Below, in pieces: positions 42,358-52,600 of a DNA stretch of 64,000 nucleotides (its first letter is position 1; the number at the start of each line of letters is the position of its first letter). The notes under the pieces were generated by a model. The model ran no database searches. It was not told the origin of the DNA and worked only from the letters and a program-made list of their open reading frames with translations. A program made the translations under genes and the position numbers. The stretch covers positions 1-64,000 of the forward strand of contig NZ_FOCT01000010.1 in assembly GCF_900110185.1 (NCBI RefSeq), written 5' to 3'. This DNA is from Nitrosospira multiformis (GTDB lineage Bacteria > Pseudomonadota > Gammaproteobacteria > Burkholderiales > Nitrosomonadaceae).

Positions 42358-43653
42358 ATGACCTTGCAACCCACAAGTTCTTCTGGAAAGGCACTTGCCG
42401 GGCTGCAGAGCCTGCTGCCGGATCTGGAGGCGTTATATACGGACGTGCATGCCCATCCGGAGCTGTCGATGCAGGAATCGCGGACTGCGAGCTTGGTCGC
42501 GGAGCGGCTTCGCGCGGCTGGGTATGAGGTGACGACGAAAATCGGGAAGACCGGTGTCGTGGGACTGCTGCGCAACGGCGACGGGCCGACCGTCATGCTG
42601 CGTGCCGACATGGATGCGCTACCCATCGAGGAAATGACCGGGCTTCCCTATGCCAGCAAGGTCAAGGCCACGAATCGCGAGGGCAAAACCGTCCCGGTCA
42701 TGCACGCTTGCGGCCACGACCTGCACGTTGCCTGGCTGGTCGGCGCGACCACGCTGCTCGCAGAGGTGCGCGATGCATGGCGCGGCACGTTGCTGGCTGT
42801 CTTCCAGCCGGCGGAAGAGACTGCAGAAGGCGCCCGGGCCATGATTGACGATGGATTGCTCAATCGTTTTCCCAAGCCGGATGTCGTGCTCGGCCAACAC
42901 GTCATGGTCGGACCGGCTGGCAACATCGGTGGCCGTGGCGGAACCATTACTTCCGCTGCGGACAGCCTGCAGATCCGCCTATTTGGGCGCGGCGCGCACG
43001 GATCGATGCCGCAGGCAAGCGTCGATCCCGTAGTCATGGCTGCGGCGACGGTAATGCGCCTGCAGACCATCGTCTCGCGCGAACTTGCTGCTTCCGAGGC
43101 CGCTGTCGTTACCATCGGCGCGCTGCAGGCGGGCACCAAGGAGAATGTGATACCCGACGATGCCGTTATCAAGCTGAACGTACGTACCTTCGATGCAGGC
43201 GTGCGCAAGCGAGTGCTTGCCGCCATCGAGCGTATCGCCAATGCAGAGGCTGCAGCTTCGGGAGCCCCCAGGCCGCCGGAGATTACGACGTTGGAGCACT
43301 ACCCTCTGGGAGTCAACAATGCCGATGCAAGCACGCGTGTTGCCGATGCTTTCCGCCGGCATTTCTCGGGTGACCGTGTGCGGGAAGTCGAGGCGGTGTC
43401 AGCGAGCGAGGATTTCGGGTCGTTCGGAACCGAGTGGAGCACTCCTTCCGTGTTCTGGTTCGTGGGCGGTACCGATCCCGACGTTTACGCGAAAGCCAAA
43501 GCTGCGGGCGAAATCAACAAAATCCCAACCAACCACAGTCCCTACTTTGCACCAGTAATGCATCCCACTCTGGAGACTGGCGTAGAAACGATGGTCGTTG
43601 GCGCGCTGGCCTGGCTTCAACATGAGCCGCAGCACCAGGAACTGAGACCGTAA
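42358..43653 (+). CDS. M20 family amidohydrolase
   Basis: A 431-residue metal-dependent hydrolase of the hippurate hydrolase/IAA-amino acid hydrolase group. Landmarks: YTDVHAHPELSMQE (about 27-40), MLRADMDALPIEE (about 79-91), the metal ligands in HACGHDLHVAWLVG (about 116-129), FQPAEETAEGARAM (about 145-158, with the catalytic Glu) and the dimerisation domain near 200-310 (RGAHGSMPQASVDP). It cleaves an N-acyl or amide bond in the cytosol; the substrate is unknown. This gene and the next look more GC-rich than their neighbours, and they follow directly on a dehydrogenase remnant, which suggests acquisition. Confidence 0.88.
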   Translation: MTLQPTSSSGKALAGLQSLLPDLEALYTDVHAHPELSMQESRTASLVAERLRAAGYEVTTKIGKTGVVGLLRNGDGPTVMLRADMDALPIEEMTGLPYASKVKATNREGKTVPVMHACGHDLHVAWLVGATTLLAEVRDAWRGTLLAVFQPAEETAEGARAMIDDGLLNRFPKPDVVLGQHVMVGPAGNIGGRGGTITSAADSLQIRLFGRGAHGSMPQASVDPVVMAAATVMRLQTIVSRELAASEAAVVTIGALQAGTKENVIPDDAVIKLNVRTFDAGVRKRVLAAIERIANAEAAASGAPRPPEITTLEHYPLGVNNADASTRVADAFRRHFSGDRVREVEAVSASEDFGSFGTEWSTPSVFWFVGGTDPDVYAKAKAAGEINKIPTNHSPYFAPVMHPTLETGVETMVVGALAWLQHEPQHQELRP

Positions 43654-43690
43654 GGTGTTTGCTTCCGCTGCTTTTGACGTCGATGCTGCA

Positions 43691-44356
43691 ATGAAGGCCC
43701 TTGTGCTGGTGCTCGATCTTGTCGGCACCTTCGTTTTCGCGCTGAGCGGAGCAGCAGCCGGTGTCGAGCGCCGGCTTGATCTTTTCGGGGTTCTGGTGCT
43801 GTCCTTCGCTGCAGCCAATTCCGGGGGGATCTTCCGCGATCTGCTGATCGGCGCAATCCCCCCTGCGGCAATCAGCGACTGGCGCTATCTGGTGGCCTCG
43901 CTTTTTGCTGGTGTGTTCACTTTTTTTTGGTATCCCGCCATCAATCGGCTGCGCAGCGCCGTACTTATATTCGACGGCGCCGGTCTAGCAGTGTTCTGCG
44001 TTTCCGGCTCGCAGAAAGCCATCGTCTTCGGTCTCGACCCGGTCATGGCGGCACTGCTGGGCATGCTGACCGGAATCGGCGGCGGCATGGCGCGCGATGT
44101 GCTTCTGTCTGATGTGCCTGTTGTCTTGCGATCCGATATTTATGCCATCGCCGCCCTTGCTGGAGCGGCCGTGGTGGTGATTGGCGATGCGCTACGATTT
44201 CCGTCCGTTGCAACGACATGTACCGGCGCGGCTCTCTGCTTTGGCCTGCGCCTGGCTGCGATCCGACACGGCTGGCACCTGCCGATCGCTCGCGCACCCG
44301 GACATTCGGGCACGAAAATGGACGCTGCGAAAAATCGGAAAGACCCAGGGCCGTAA
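43691..44356 (+). CDS. TRIC-type (UPF0126/YadS) membrane channel protein
   Basis: Started at ATG 43691 (221 residues); a GTG at 43655 is also in frame. The protein has about seven hydrophobic helices in two tandem repeats, each with the family's glycine-rich kink: SFAAANSGGIFRDLLIGAIP and GMLTGIGGGMARDVLLSDVP. These GGxxRD motifs are the hallmark of trimeric intracellular cation channel family proteins, which form K+-permeable trimers in the inner membrane. The C-terminal tail is basic. It follows the amidohydrolase within about 40 bp and shares its GC-rich composition. Confidence 0.87.
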   Translation: MKALVLVLDLVGTFVFALSGAAAGVERRLDLFGVLVLSFAAANSGGIFRDLLIGAIPPAAISDWRYLVASLFAGVFTFFWYPAINRLRSAVLIFDGAGLAVFCVSGSQKAIVFGLDPVMAALLGMLTGIGGGMARDVLLSDVPVVLRSDIYAIAALAGAAVVVIGDALRFPSVATTCTGAALCFGLRLAAIRHGWHLPIARAPGHSGTKMDAAKNRKDPGP

Positions 44357-44431
44357 GTGTGTTGTCATTCACGCTATTCTACTTATTGCTCCTGCACCGG
44401 TCCAAAAATGCCACCCTGCTGACAATTGTCG

Positions 44432-45412
44432 CTATGTCAGTCTCGCACGATCGTGTGGCTCATCGAGATTGAGGCTGGGCCCCACCGGTACAATGCGATT
44501 CGGATTAATGGTGGGATGACTGCGGTAATAGTGCTCCTTGATGTGTTGCATGTTCACCGTCTCTGCCACACCTGGCCATTGATACAACTCCCGGGTGTAG
44601 GCCCAGAGATTGGGATAATCCACGAGACACCTGAGGTTGCACTTGAAATGGCCGTGATAGACGGGATCAAAGCGGATCAGCGTGGTGAATACCCGCCAGT
44701 CGGCTTCAGTGATACAGTTGCCGATGAGATAACGCTGACGTGAAAGCAGTTGTTCCAACTCGTCCATGCATCCGAACAGTGCCATCACCGCCTTCTCGTA
44801 CACCGATTGCCTGGTGGCAAAACCTGCCTTATAAACGCCATTATTGACGTCAGCGTAAGTGCGGGCGTTGATCTCATCGATCTGCGGAAGCAACACCTCA
44901 GGCACATAATTTCCGGGCAAAGCGCCTATTCCATCGAAAGCCGAGTTCATCATGCGGATGATATCGGCCGATTCATTGCTGACAATGGTATTCCGCTGCA
45001 AATCCCAGAGCACAGGTACTGTCACGCGTCCACTATAGTCGGGCACCGACCGGAGGTAGACTTCATAAAGATAGGATGCGCCACCCACGGGATCAGGGAT
45101 TACTCCCGGCGCTTCATCAAAAGTCCAGCCATGCTCGCCCATGTAGGGATGCACCACGGAAATACTGATCATGCTCTCAAGCCCTTTGAGCATCCGAAAA
45201 ATCAGCGTGCGGGAAGCCCAAGGGCAAGCGAGCGAGACATATAGATGATAACGCCCTGCCTCGGCGGGAAATCCACCTTCACCGCTGGGCCCCGGACTGC
45301 CATCAGCCGTTATCCAGTTGCGGAACTGCGCATTGGTACGGATGAACCGGCCGCCAGTCGATCTGGTATCGTACCACTCGTCCACCCACTTGCCTTTAAC
45401 GAGTAAACCCAT
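44432..45412 (-). CDS. yqjG: Glutathionyl-hydroquinone reductase
   Basis: A 326-residue Xi-class glutathione transferase. The active-site motif SLACPWASRT (catalytic Cys about residue 63) lies in the N-terminal thioredoxin fold, with TVPVLWDLQRNTIVSNESAD around 131-150. The C-terminal helical domain includes QRYLIGNCITEADWRVFTTL, and the tail ends near HPTINPNRIVPVGP, all typical of YqjG/PcpF proteins. It reduces glutathionyl-hydroquinones to hydroquinones with glutathione. This would protect quinones produced by the aromatic-oxidising enzymes encoded elsewhere in the window, which is inference. Confidence 0.93.
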   Translation of the reverse strand: MGLLVKGKWVDEWYDTRSTGGRFIRTNAQFRNWITADGSPGPSGEGGFPAEAGRYHLYVSLACPWASRTLIFRMLKGLESMISISVVHPYMGEHGWTFDEAPGVIPDPVGGASYLYEVYLRSVPDYSGRVTVPVLWDLQRNTIVSNESADIIRMMNSAFDGIGALPGNYVPEVLLPQIDEINARTYADVNNGVYKAGFATRQSVYEKAVMALFGCMDELEQLLSRQRYLIGNCITEADWRVFTTLIRFDPVYHGHFKCNLRCLVDYPNLWAYTRELYQWPGVAETVNMQHIKEHYYRSHPTINPNRIVPVGPSLNLDEPHDRARLT

Positions 45413-45521
45413 TCTGCAGATCCTTCCTGTTTTGCCAGGTCAACAAGATCAAATCGGCATTGCTGATCTTGATCATACGGCTGCTCCCCGATATCCGACA
45501 GCCGTTTTGATGGTTATTGCC

Positions 45522-46361
45522 CTATTCTATGTTGAGGTCTAGTTGCTTGACGTCCTTGAATTCGTTCAATGCCGCGTAAATATCACCACGCCTGTAGGTA
45601 TTCATCTCGGTTGACAAAGATTTTCCATCCAGTCTCGCCACTATGTTTGGCCCCTGTTCAACTCCTCGTCTCTTTAAAAAATGGCCAACCAGACTGGAAA
45701 GATTTTCTCTTGAGTTCGGGTATAACGGCATGAGGCTTGAATCCAGACCCTGCTCGGCAATCGCCTGTTTGACAGAAATAAACGCCTTCTGGTCACGCAA
45801 AGCAGACACGGCTTCTCTCAATTCTGCAATCACAACATCCTGTTCATGCAATTTCTTATCGTGATCTCCCAACCGCGGCGCAATAACCTGCCTGATAACC
45901 TCAAGCAATGTTTCTTGTGTAACAGGTGAACCCGGCATGGTACTGGAGCTTATTCCATGACTTAGCGCCCGCTCCTGAAGATCATATCCCCAATGAACCA
46001 GGCGTTCGTAGTTATCATGAAATCTTTCAATATCCCGCTGCTCCTGTTTGGGCCTGCCTTTAAACTGGGTTTGATACCATTGTCTGTCGAAGACACGCAG
46101 CTGTTCAGCCACGATATGCCAGCGATAAACCAGCACACCCTTGTAGATCATTTCCAGTTCGCCATCCATCACGTTCTTGTTCAGCAAGGCTGTTCTGATC
46201 AGACCTGTTTCAAACCAGACTTTCATGGCGTCCGGCACCTGTAATGCCCTGCCCCATGATTTTGCCGATGCATATACACGTCCGCCGCTGATCAGATAAT
46301 TCAGTTGTCCACCATTTGGTGATAATTCCTTCATGGTTACAACATTGGTAAGAGTTTTCAT
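45522..46361 (-). CDS. Unknown soluble protein, possibly phage-derived
   Basis: A protein of 279 residues from Met at 46361 (an in-frame GTG at 46388 is an alternative start). It starts MKTLTNVVTMKELSPNGGQL and continues with a region of aromatic and basic residues (VYRWHIVAEQLRVFDRQWYQ). A probable coiled coil follows at about 150-195 (DHDKKLHEQDVVIAELREAV), and a C-terminal domain includes LVGHFLKRRGVEQGPNIVAR. The overall style recalls phage regulatory or antirepressor proteins, but I cannot name a family. It is transcribed alone beside the IS6-like element. Confidence 0.5.
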   Translation of the reverse strand: MKTLTNVVTMKELSPNGGQLNYLISGGRVYASAKSWGRALQVPDAMKVWFETGLIRTALLNKNVMDGELEMIYKGVLVYRWHIVAEQLRVFDRQWYQTQFKGRPKQEQRDIERFHDNYERLVHWGYDLQERALSHGISSSTMPGSPVTQETLLEVIRQVIAPRLGDHDKKLHEQDVVIAELREAVSALRDQKAFISVKQAIAEQGLDSSLMPLYPNSRENLSSLVGHFLKRRGVEQGPNIVARLDGKSLSTEMNTYRRGDIYAALNEFKDVKQLDLNIE

Positions 46362-46777
46362 TCCTGTACCTGTAGAGCAAACTTCCACAAAACTGGCAAG
46401 ACCGGAATCCAGCCAAACCAGTAATGGCGCGCTTTGAACGCCCCTGGACCGGCTTCCGCCGGTATGTTTGTACCGGTTGCTCGCCGACCCGATAAATATG
46501 CTTTATATCCTTTTTATACCCTTTCGAGTGGCAGTCACACCAGGTATTGTACAGCTCCTTCAAGTCTCGGGATTGAGTCTGCGTTTGCATCCTGGATTCC
46601 CCCAGGGACGGGTGCAGAATCTGTGTATGACAAGAAGGGAAGAGGTGTATTCCTGATGGTTCTTCTGGAATCATCAACCTTTTGCAAGGCGGTAGAAAAA
46701 TCGTGACTTGGACGGGAATTCTCTGAGCTGACCCGTGGGCAGATTATCGATAATGTATTTTATCAATAATAAAGGAT

Positions 46778-46993
46778 GTGTTAATTTTGGCGTACTTCAA
46801 TAAATATTGGGTTGAGAACCAATCCGATACGGAAAAAGCCCGCATTGCCAGATCGCTCTGCCACCATAAACCATACATCGTTAAAAGCAGAAATTACAAC
46901 ATGATGGGTATAACAGCTCTTGGTTTGTTTGCATTATCGCTGCCCGTCTTCGCATCAACCGATACGCAGGATGCGTCGTTTCAATCGGGCTAG
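46778..46993 (+). CDS. Doubtful small exported protein
   Basis: A GTG-started frame of 71 residues. The C-terminal part from Met-Met (NMMGITALGLFALSLPVFAS) looks like a signal peptide followed by a few residues, while the N-terminal 40 residues are polar. AAAGGA lies just before the GTG. It could be a truncated exported protein whose 3' part was lost when the neighbouring IS6-like element arrived. Otherwise the 46362-47091 gap has only a perfect hairpin ACCGGC/GCCGGT at 46448-46463. Confidence 0.3.
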   Translation: MLILAYFNKYWVENQSDTEKARIARSLCHHKPYIVKSRNYNMMGITALGLFALSLPVFASTDTQDASFQSG

Positions 46994-47091
46994 GTCGGAG
47001 TTCTGCTCACGCTGCTCATATGGTACATTTGCGCGAGCCGCAGGAAAAAAGAAATAGGCGGTTGACTGATCTATTACTATATTCGGCTCTA

Positions 47092-47484
47092 TTATCGGGA
47101 TAATGGCTTTGTTGCAATCGGCCAATCAAATCCAAAGCAAACTCCACAAGCATAGGTGGAACAACTGTGCCAAACGCTGTCAGGGGCTGAGTAATAGCCA
47201 TTGTCGCAAACTTGCACAACTCCATAGCATGAGACATTTGTCTGCGCAGGGGTACAGGTAGGTTCTAAATTTGCGCATAAGGCTTTACTACCTGTCGAAC
47301 AGCATCCACCGTCACCGCACTCGCTTCTTTGAACCTCTCGCTCATTTGGCAGGCATTGTCCATCGCAGAAAGGTGCGGTGCCACGCCATGTGTCAGCTTT
47401 CGCAAGGGGTGCCGCGAGCCAAACGGCGGCAACAATTAGGATTACCTTCATGGAAGTCATAAGCCTTAGAATTGTTATTTCCAT
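47092..47484 (-). CDS. Secreted Cys-rich protein inside the IS6-like element
   Basis: The ATG at 47484 has a strong ribosome-binding site (AAAGGAGG) and lies in frame with the truncated transposase. The 130-residue product has a signal peptide (VILIVAAVWLAAPLAKA, cleavage about residue 30) and a mature part with 12 cysteines, for example CDGQC, CGDGGCC and CSTYACGVC. This suggests six disulfides in a small exported protein. Its last codons (IATKPLSR) are written in the left terminal repeat of the element, so the insertion probably replaced or created the C terminus. I recognise no family. Confidence 0.6.
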   Translation of the reverse strand: MEITILRLMTSMKVILIVAAVWLAAPLAKADTWRGTAPFCDGQCLPNEREVQRSECGDGGCCSTGSKALCANLEPTCTPAQTNVSCYGVVQVCDNGYYSAPDSVWHSCSTYACGVCFGFDWPIATKPLSR

Positions 47485-48187
47485 AAAACCTCCTTTTATC
47501 TTGAACATTCGCATGAGCTCGAAACCTTTGATGGTGGCGTAGGCTGTTTTCATCGATTTAAAGCCCCGCACCGGGTTTATCAAGCGTTTGAGCTTGCCAT
47601 GATCAGCTTCGACAATATTGTTCAAGTATTTGACCTGCCGGTGCACAGTATCCGGCGGACACTTTCCTTCCGCTTTTAATTCGGCAAGGGCGGACTTGTA
47701 AGCGGGCGCCTTGTCGGTATTGATAGCACCGGTACGCCACCAGGGCTTCATGGATTTCAGGGCTTTGCCCAGAAAACGTTTGGCAGCCTGGGTATTGCGA
47801 GTAGCGGAGAGATAGAAATCAATCGTACGGCCTTTTTTATCAAGTGCCCGGTAGAGATACGTCCATTCCCCTTTTACTTTCACGTAGGTTTCATCCACTC
47901 GCCAGCTGTAGCCCATGGAAGATTTCCAATACCACCTCAGGCGCTTTTCCATTTCCGGCGCGTAATGCTGAACCCAACGGTAGAGCGTCGTATGATCCAC
48001 CTTAAGACCGCGTTCCAGCATCATTTCCACCCAGATCACGATAGCTGATCCCGCATTTTGCAATACCACCTGACATAACCCGGAATCAACTCCCCACGAA
48101 AATGACGCCATTTGAAATCGGACATTTGAGGATCTGTCCTGAAAAATACAATAGGGCACCTCCCTTCTTATTTTTTGCAACAGAGCC
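47105..48187 (-). mobile_element. IS6-family-like element with inverted repeats and a passenger gene
   Basis: The right end reads TTGCAACAGAGCC (ending 48187), the standard terminal repeat of IS6-family elements (GGCTCTGTTGCAA when read outward-in). The left end GGCTTTGTTGCAA at 47105-47117 matches it at 12 of 13 positions in the correct orientation. The interval is 1083 bp, longer than the roughly 800 bp of simple IS6 elements, because a secreted-protein gene (47092-47484) lies between the transposase and the left repeat. No 8-bp target duplication is visible (GGGATAAT on the left, TTTTTTTG on the right). Confidence 0.7.
47485..48125 (-). pseudogene. IS6-family transposase, frameshifted and 3'-truncated
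   Basis: The start ATG at 48125 gives MSDFKWRHFRGELIPGYVRW, the normal IS6 opening, but the frame then breaks. An extra A in the AAAA run and an extra G in the following GGG shift the reading twice before VEMMLERGLKVDHTTLYRWV. The DDE residues are visible: VDETYVKVKG, AINTDKAPAYK and NNIVEADHGKLKRL. After FELMRMFKIKGG the usual C-terminal 30 or so residues are absent and the frame runs without a stop into the passenger gene. It is therefore unlikely to make active transposase unless frameshifting occurs. Confidence 0.82.
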
Positions 48188-48218
48188 TTTTTTTGAACCG
48201 CTCCTTCCTCTCATCCTT

Positions 48219-49655
48219 CTACTGCCAACCGCCACCAAGTGATCTATAAAGATCCACCATTGCGTCAAATTGCTTTTGTTGCGTTTCAATTAGATCTTGT
48301 TTGGCCTCCAGGCTATCCCTTTGTGTCAATAGCACATCCAGGTAGTCCGTACGAGCAGATTTGAATAGCTGGCTAGCGACATCAATTGATTGGACGAGCG
48401 CTTCCACCTGGCTTGTCTTGAACTGATAGTTTTTTTTGAGCTTATCGATGTTTGAAATTTGATTCGCTACTTCCACATAAGCATTGATAATACTTTGCTC
48501 ATACTCATAAGCTGCCTGAATTTGCCTGGCACTGGCGTTTTTATATTCGGCTCTGATAGCGTACCTATTGATCACTGGAGCTACTAGCTCTCCGGCAACA
48601 GCGGCCGCCAATGATTGTGGGGTATTGAACAGGTACTTAACCGCGAAAGCTTCAAACCCTACCCCGGCGTTTATGTTAAAGGTGGGAAAGAAATTTGCCC
48701 TGGCCACCTTTATGTTTAATTCCGCTGCCGATAGCTCAAGCTCCGCTTGCCTAATATCAGGCCTGTTTTGTAGCAATTGCGACGGAATACCTGTCATGAG
48801 TACTTTGGGGTTTTGCTCCATAAAACTACTGGAAGCACGCTGGATAGGCTGCGGCGTTCTCCCTAACAGGAAGTTGATCCGGTTTTCAACAACCGTAATA
48901 TCCTGTTTAATTTTGTATATGTTGCTTTTGTTTTTTGCCACTTCTGCTTCATAACGTTTGACCGCAAGTGCAGTTGTTCTTGCATACAGCAGAAGTTGTT
49001 TAACCATCTCCAACGCATTTTCCTGAATCCTGATATTTTGCTCTAAATTCTCAAGGTGGTTGTCCAGGGCAAGCAATTCATAGTACGAATGAGCAACGTC
49101 AGCGACCAGGTTGGTCACTAAAAAATTTTGACCTTCTTTAGATGCCATGTACTCCAGCACAGCCGCTTCTCTCGCATTCCTCAATCTTTTCCATATATCT
49201 ACCTCCCAAGTTGAAAATAGCTCAAATCGAAAATCGCCAAGAAACGTAGGAAAGTGTTTGCCGGCTAATGGCAGTTCCTCTTCGATAGCGCCGAAGCGCG
49301 TAAACTCGCCGACTTTGTCTCCGCCTGCGCCAGCACGAATACCTACCAATGGCATCAAATATTGGCCTCTACGCGCTTGGATTTCATTTTGTGCAATGGT
49401 GATGCGCTGCAGCATAATATTAATTTCTTTATTATTAGCAACAGCTATCTCTAGCAAATCTGATAAGGCAGGGTCATCGAAAAAATCCTTCCGCATGACG
49501 GTCGCCGTACTGGTCGTTTCAAAAACGTCCGGTTCAAAAGTAGCAGGAAGAGGCACATCTGCTTTTTTGATTGCTACTTTAGGAATACAACCCTGCAACA
49601 GCAGCCCCAGCACGACTAAAGCCATAAGCCGAAATGTTTTATTTTTCATTGTCAT
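48219..49655 (-). CDS. RND efflux outer-membrane lipoprotein (OprM/NodT family)
   Basis: A 478-residue TolC-like outer membrane factor. The signal peptide ends in a lipobox (VLGLLLQGC, Cys about 22). Two TolC-type repeats follow with long amphipathic helices, including ISIQ-type periplasmic helices around 190-250 and 410-470, and the segment NRPDIRQAELELSAAELNIK (about 300-320) typical of NodT-family channels. It forms the exit duct of the tripartite pump encoded upstream. Its start overlaps the 3' end of the RND gene by 17 bp, so the three genes are co-translated. Confidence 0.92.
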   Translation of the reverse strand: MTMKNKTFRLMALVVLGLLLQGCIPKVAIKKADVPLPATFEPDVFETTSTATVMRKDFFDDPALSDLLEIAVANNKEINIMLQRITIAQNEIQARRGQYLMPLVGIRAGAGGDKVGEFTRFGAIEEELPLAGKHFPTFLGDFRFELFSTWEVDIWKRLRNAREAAVLEYMASKEGQNFLVTNLVADVAHSYYELLALDNHLENLEQNIRIQENALEMVKQLLLYARTTALAVKRYEAEVAKNKSNIYKIKQDITVVENRINFLLGRTPQPIQRASSSFMEQNPKVLMTGIPSQLLQNRPDIRQAELELSAAELNIKVARANFFPTFNINAGVGFEAFAVKYLFNTPQSLAAAVAGELVAPVINRYAIRAEYKNASARQIQAAYEYEQSIINAYVEVANQISNIDKLKKNYQFKTSQVEALVQSIDVASQLFKSARTDYLDVLLTQRDSLEAKQDLIETQQKQFDAMVDLYRSLGGGWQ

Positions 49656-52600
49656 CCGGGCCGTAATGATAAGTTTCGGCTAGAGGATCAAGGTCTTCAC
49701 CTTGAATTAATTTTTTACCCTCTGCCATTTTCGCAAAAATATAATAAAGTCCTGGAATAACGAGGACGCCAAACACGGTACCGGTAAGCATCCCACCCAG
49801 TGCTGAGGTACCAATCGTCCTGTTGCCGACCGCTCCAGCTCCCGTAGCCATCGCTAGGGGTATCAACCCGGCTATAAAGGCAAATGAAGTCATCAAAATC
49901 GGCCGAAAACGCTCTTTTGCGCCCGCAATCGCCGCTTCTTTGACCGTCATGCCTCCTTCGACTTGCTTCTGGCTTGCAAACTCGACAATCAGTACCGCGT
50001 TTTTGCCGAGCAAGCCAATTAACATCACCATTCCCAGTTGGGAATAGACATCATTGGCAAGCCCTAATCCTTTTAACAATAAAAAGGCACCGAAAATACC
50101 AGGGGGTAGCGAACATAACACGACCAAGGGTAAAGCAAAGCTTTCGTATTGTGCGGCCAGCACCAGATAGACAAACAGGATAACGACGGCGAAGATCAGC
50201 ACTGCTTCATTGCCCCGGAGGGCTTCGTCGAATGTCAAGCCTTCCCAGGCAACTTCAAAACCTCGCGGCAAAGTGGCTTCCGCGACCTCTTCGATTGCCT
50301 TGATAGCTGCGCCAGTGGTATAACCGGGTGCGGGCTCAGCCCGGATCGCCGCCGTGTTATAGAGGTTATAACGCGTCAGCTCGTTGGGCCCCTGCTTTTT
50401 CTCCATGCTCATGAAGGCAGAGTACGGCACCATTTCGCCTTTATCATTTTTCACAAAATATTTCAACACATCTTCAGGGGCTCGCCTGAATTCCGGCGCG
50501 GCCTGGGTGTAGACCTTAAAAAAGTTATTGAAGCGAATAAAGCCCTGTTCATAAGTACTGCCGATCATGATGTCCAGGTGATTCATCGCGTCTTCGATGG
50601 TAACCCCTTTTTGCATGGCCAGCCTATTGTCGACGATCAGTTCGTATTGCGGATAATTGGCCGCATAAAAAGTGAACAAGCCGGTCAATTCCTTACGTTC
50701 ACGCATCGCAGCCATGAACTTTTTATTAAGTTCATCGAATTCGAAGTAATCCGTGTCTAACGTCTTGTCCACCAAGCGAAACGACAGACCCGATGCCGCA
50801 CCGTATCCCGGCACTGCCGGCGGTTGAAAAAACTCGATGGTCGCACCTAGGTTATGGGCTTTTTCCTCCAACTCGTGGATGACTTGAGTTACCGAATGTT
50901 TACGTTGCGACCAATCTTTCAGGTTGACAACAACAGTCCCTGCATTTGATCCACGGCCTTCGGTGAGTACTTCGTAGCCGGCTAAGGAAGAAATTGATTG
51001 TACGCCTTCGATTTCTGCGGCCATTATTTCCAGTTCACGTGCCACTTTGTTGGTCACTTCGATGGTTGACCCGGGCGGTGTTTGGATAATCGCATAAATC
51101 ATGCCTTGATCTTCGCCGGGAATAAAGCCGGAAGGCAAGACTTTATCGACCGCGAAAATGCCGAAGCCAAACCCGACCAATACCAAAAGCGTGACAAGGC
51201 GCCGAGTGACCGTGACATTCAGCAATTTGATGTAGCGGCCGGTGACCTTTTCGAAAACAGAGTTAAAGCCATCGATGAAAATGTTTATCGGGTTTCTCCG
51301 TTTCGGCTGGCCGTGAGTGTTTTTAAGAATCATGGCACACAGTACCGGGGTGAGCGATAAAGCCACAATTGCTGAAATAGTGATCGACGACACCATAGTG
51401 ATAGCGAACTGTCGATAAAACACCCCGACCGGTCCTGGCATAAACGCAAGAGGGACGAACACTGATACCATGACCAGCGTAATTGCTATAATGGCGCCAC
51501 CGATTTCCTGCAACACTTTTCGGGAGGCTTCATAAGGGCTGCAATGCTCGGCTGCCATTTTTGCATGCACTGCCTCCACTACCACAATGGCATCATCGAC
51601 CACAATACCAATAGCCAACACTAAGGCAAACAAGGTGATGAGGTTGATGGAAAGCCCGAACGCAGACATGACGGCAAATGCTCCGACCAGCGAAACCGGT
51701 ACCGCGAGGACGGGAATCAGGGTAGAACGCCAGTCGCCAAGGAAAATGAAAACCACCAAGGAGACCAGAATGAAGGCTTCCACCAATGTGTGCAGCACTT
51801 GGTCGATGGACGCCTCAACGAAACGCGACACATCGTAATTGATTTCGTAGTCCATGCCCTCCGGGAAGGATTTTTTCAATTCTTCCAGTTTTTTCTTCAC
51901 GTTCTCTATGACTACTTGGGCATTACTGCCGTAGTTTTGCTTCAGCACGATGGACGCGGAAGGGAATCCGTCCTTATCGGAGAAAATATTATAAAACTCG
52001 CTGTCCAGAGTGACCTTGGCAACGTCTTTAATGCGCAGAATCTCGCCTGTTGGAGCAGCCCGGAGAATAATGTCCCCATATTCTTCCGGCTTGTTAAAGC
52101 GTCCTTTATAAACCAGCACATACTCTTTGGACTGGGCGAGCATGCCTGTGCTTTGACCCAGCCGACCAGGTCGTCCGATAATGCTTTGAGTCGCCAGTGC
52201 CTTCATCACCTCTTCTGACGAGACGGCATAGGCTCTCATCCGTTCCGGATTCATCCAAATCCGCATCGCATATTGGCGGGAACCCAATATGGTTGCTTGG
52301 GCAATTCCAGTAATGCGTTGAATCTCCGGAATAACATTGACATAGGCATAATTAAACAAAAGCTTCTGATCGGCGTCTTTGTCTTTGCTGTAGAGGTTGA
52401 CATACATGAGCATGCTGGGCTGGACGAAGTTTACAATCACGCCTTCCAACTGCACCAGTATGGGTAGCCTGCTCATCATCTGATCCACGCGCGTCTTCAC
52501 GTTAACCATCGCGATATTAGGATCGACGCCTAAATTGAAATATACTTGAATGGTCGCTTCGCCGGCGCTGGTTGCATCCGAAGTGATGTATCTCATACCA

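Noticed and set aside
46210..46677. 155-codon minus-strand frame overlapping the start of the 45522-46361 gene
   Set aside because: The second half is out of frame over the better gene, and the first half has no recognised domain; a short real N-terminal fragment cannot be excluded but is unsupported.
47097..48195. Target-site duplication of the IS6-like element
   Set aside because: The 8 bp outside each end differ (GGGATAAT and TTTTTTTG).
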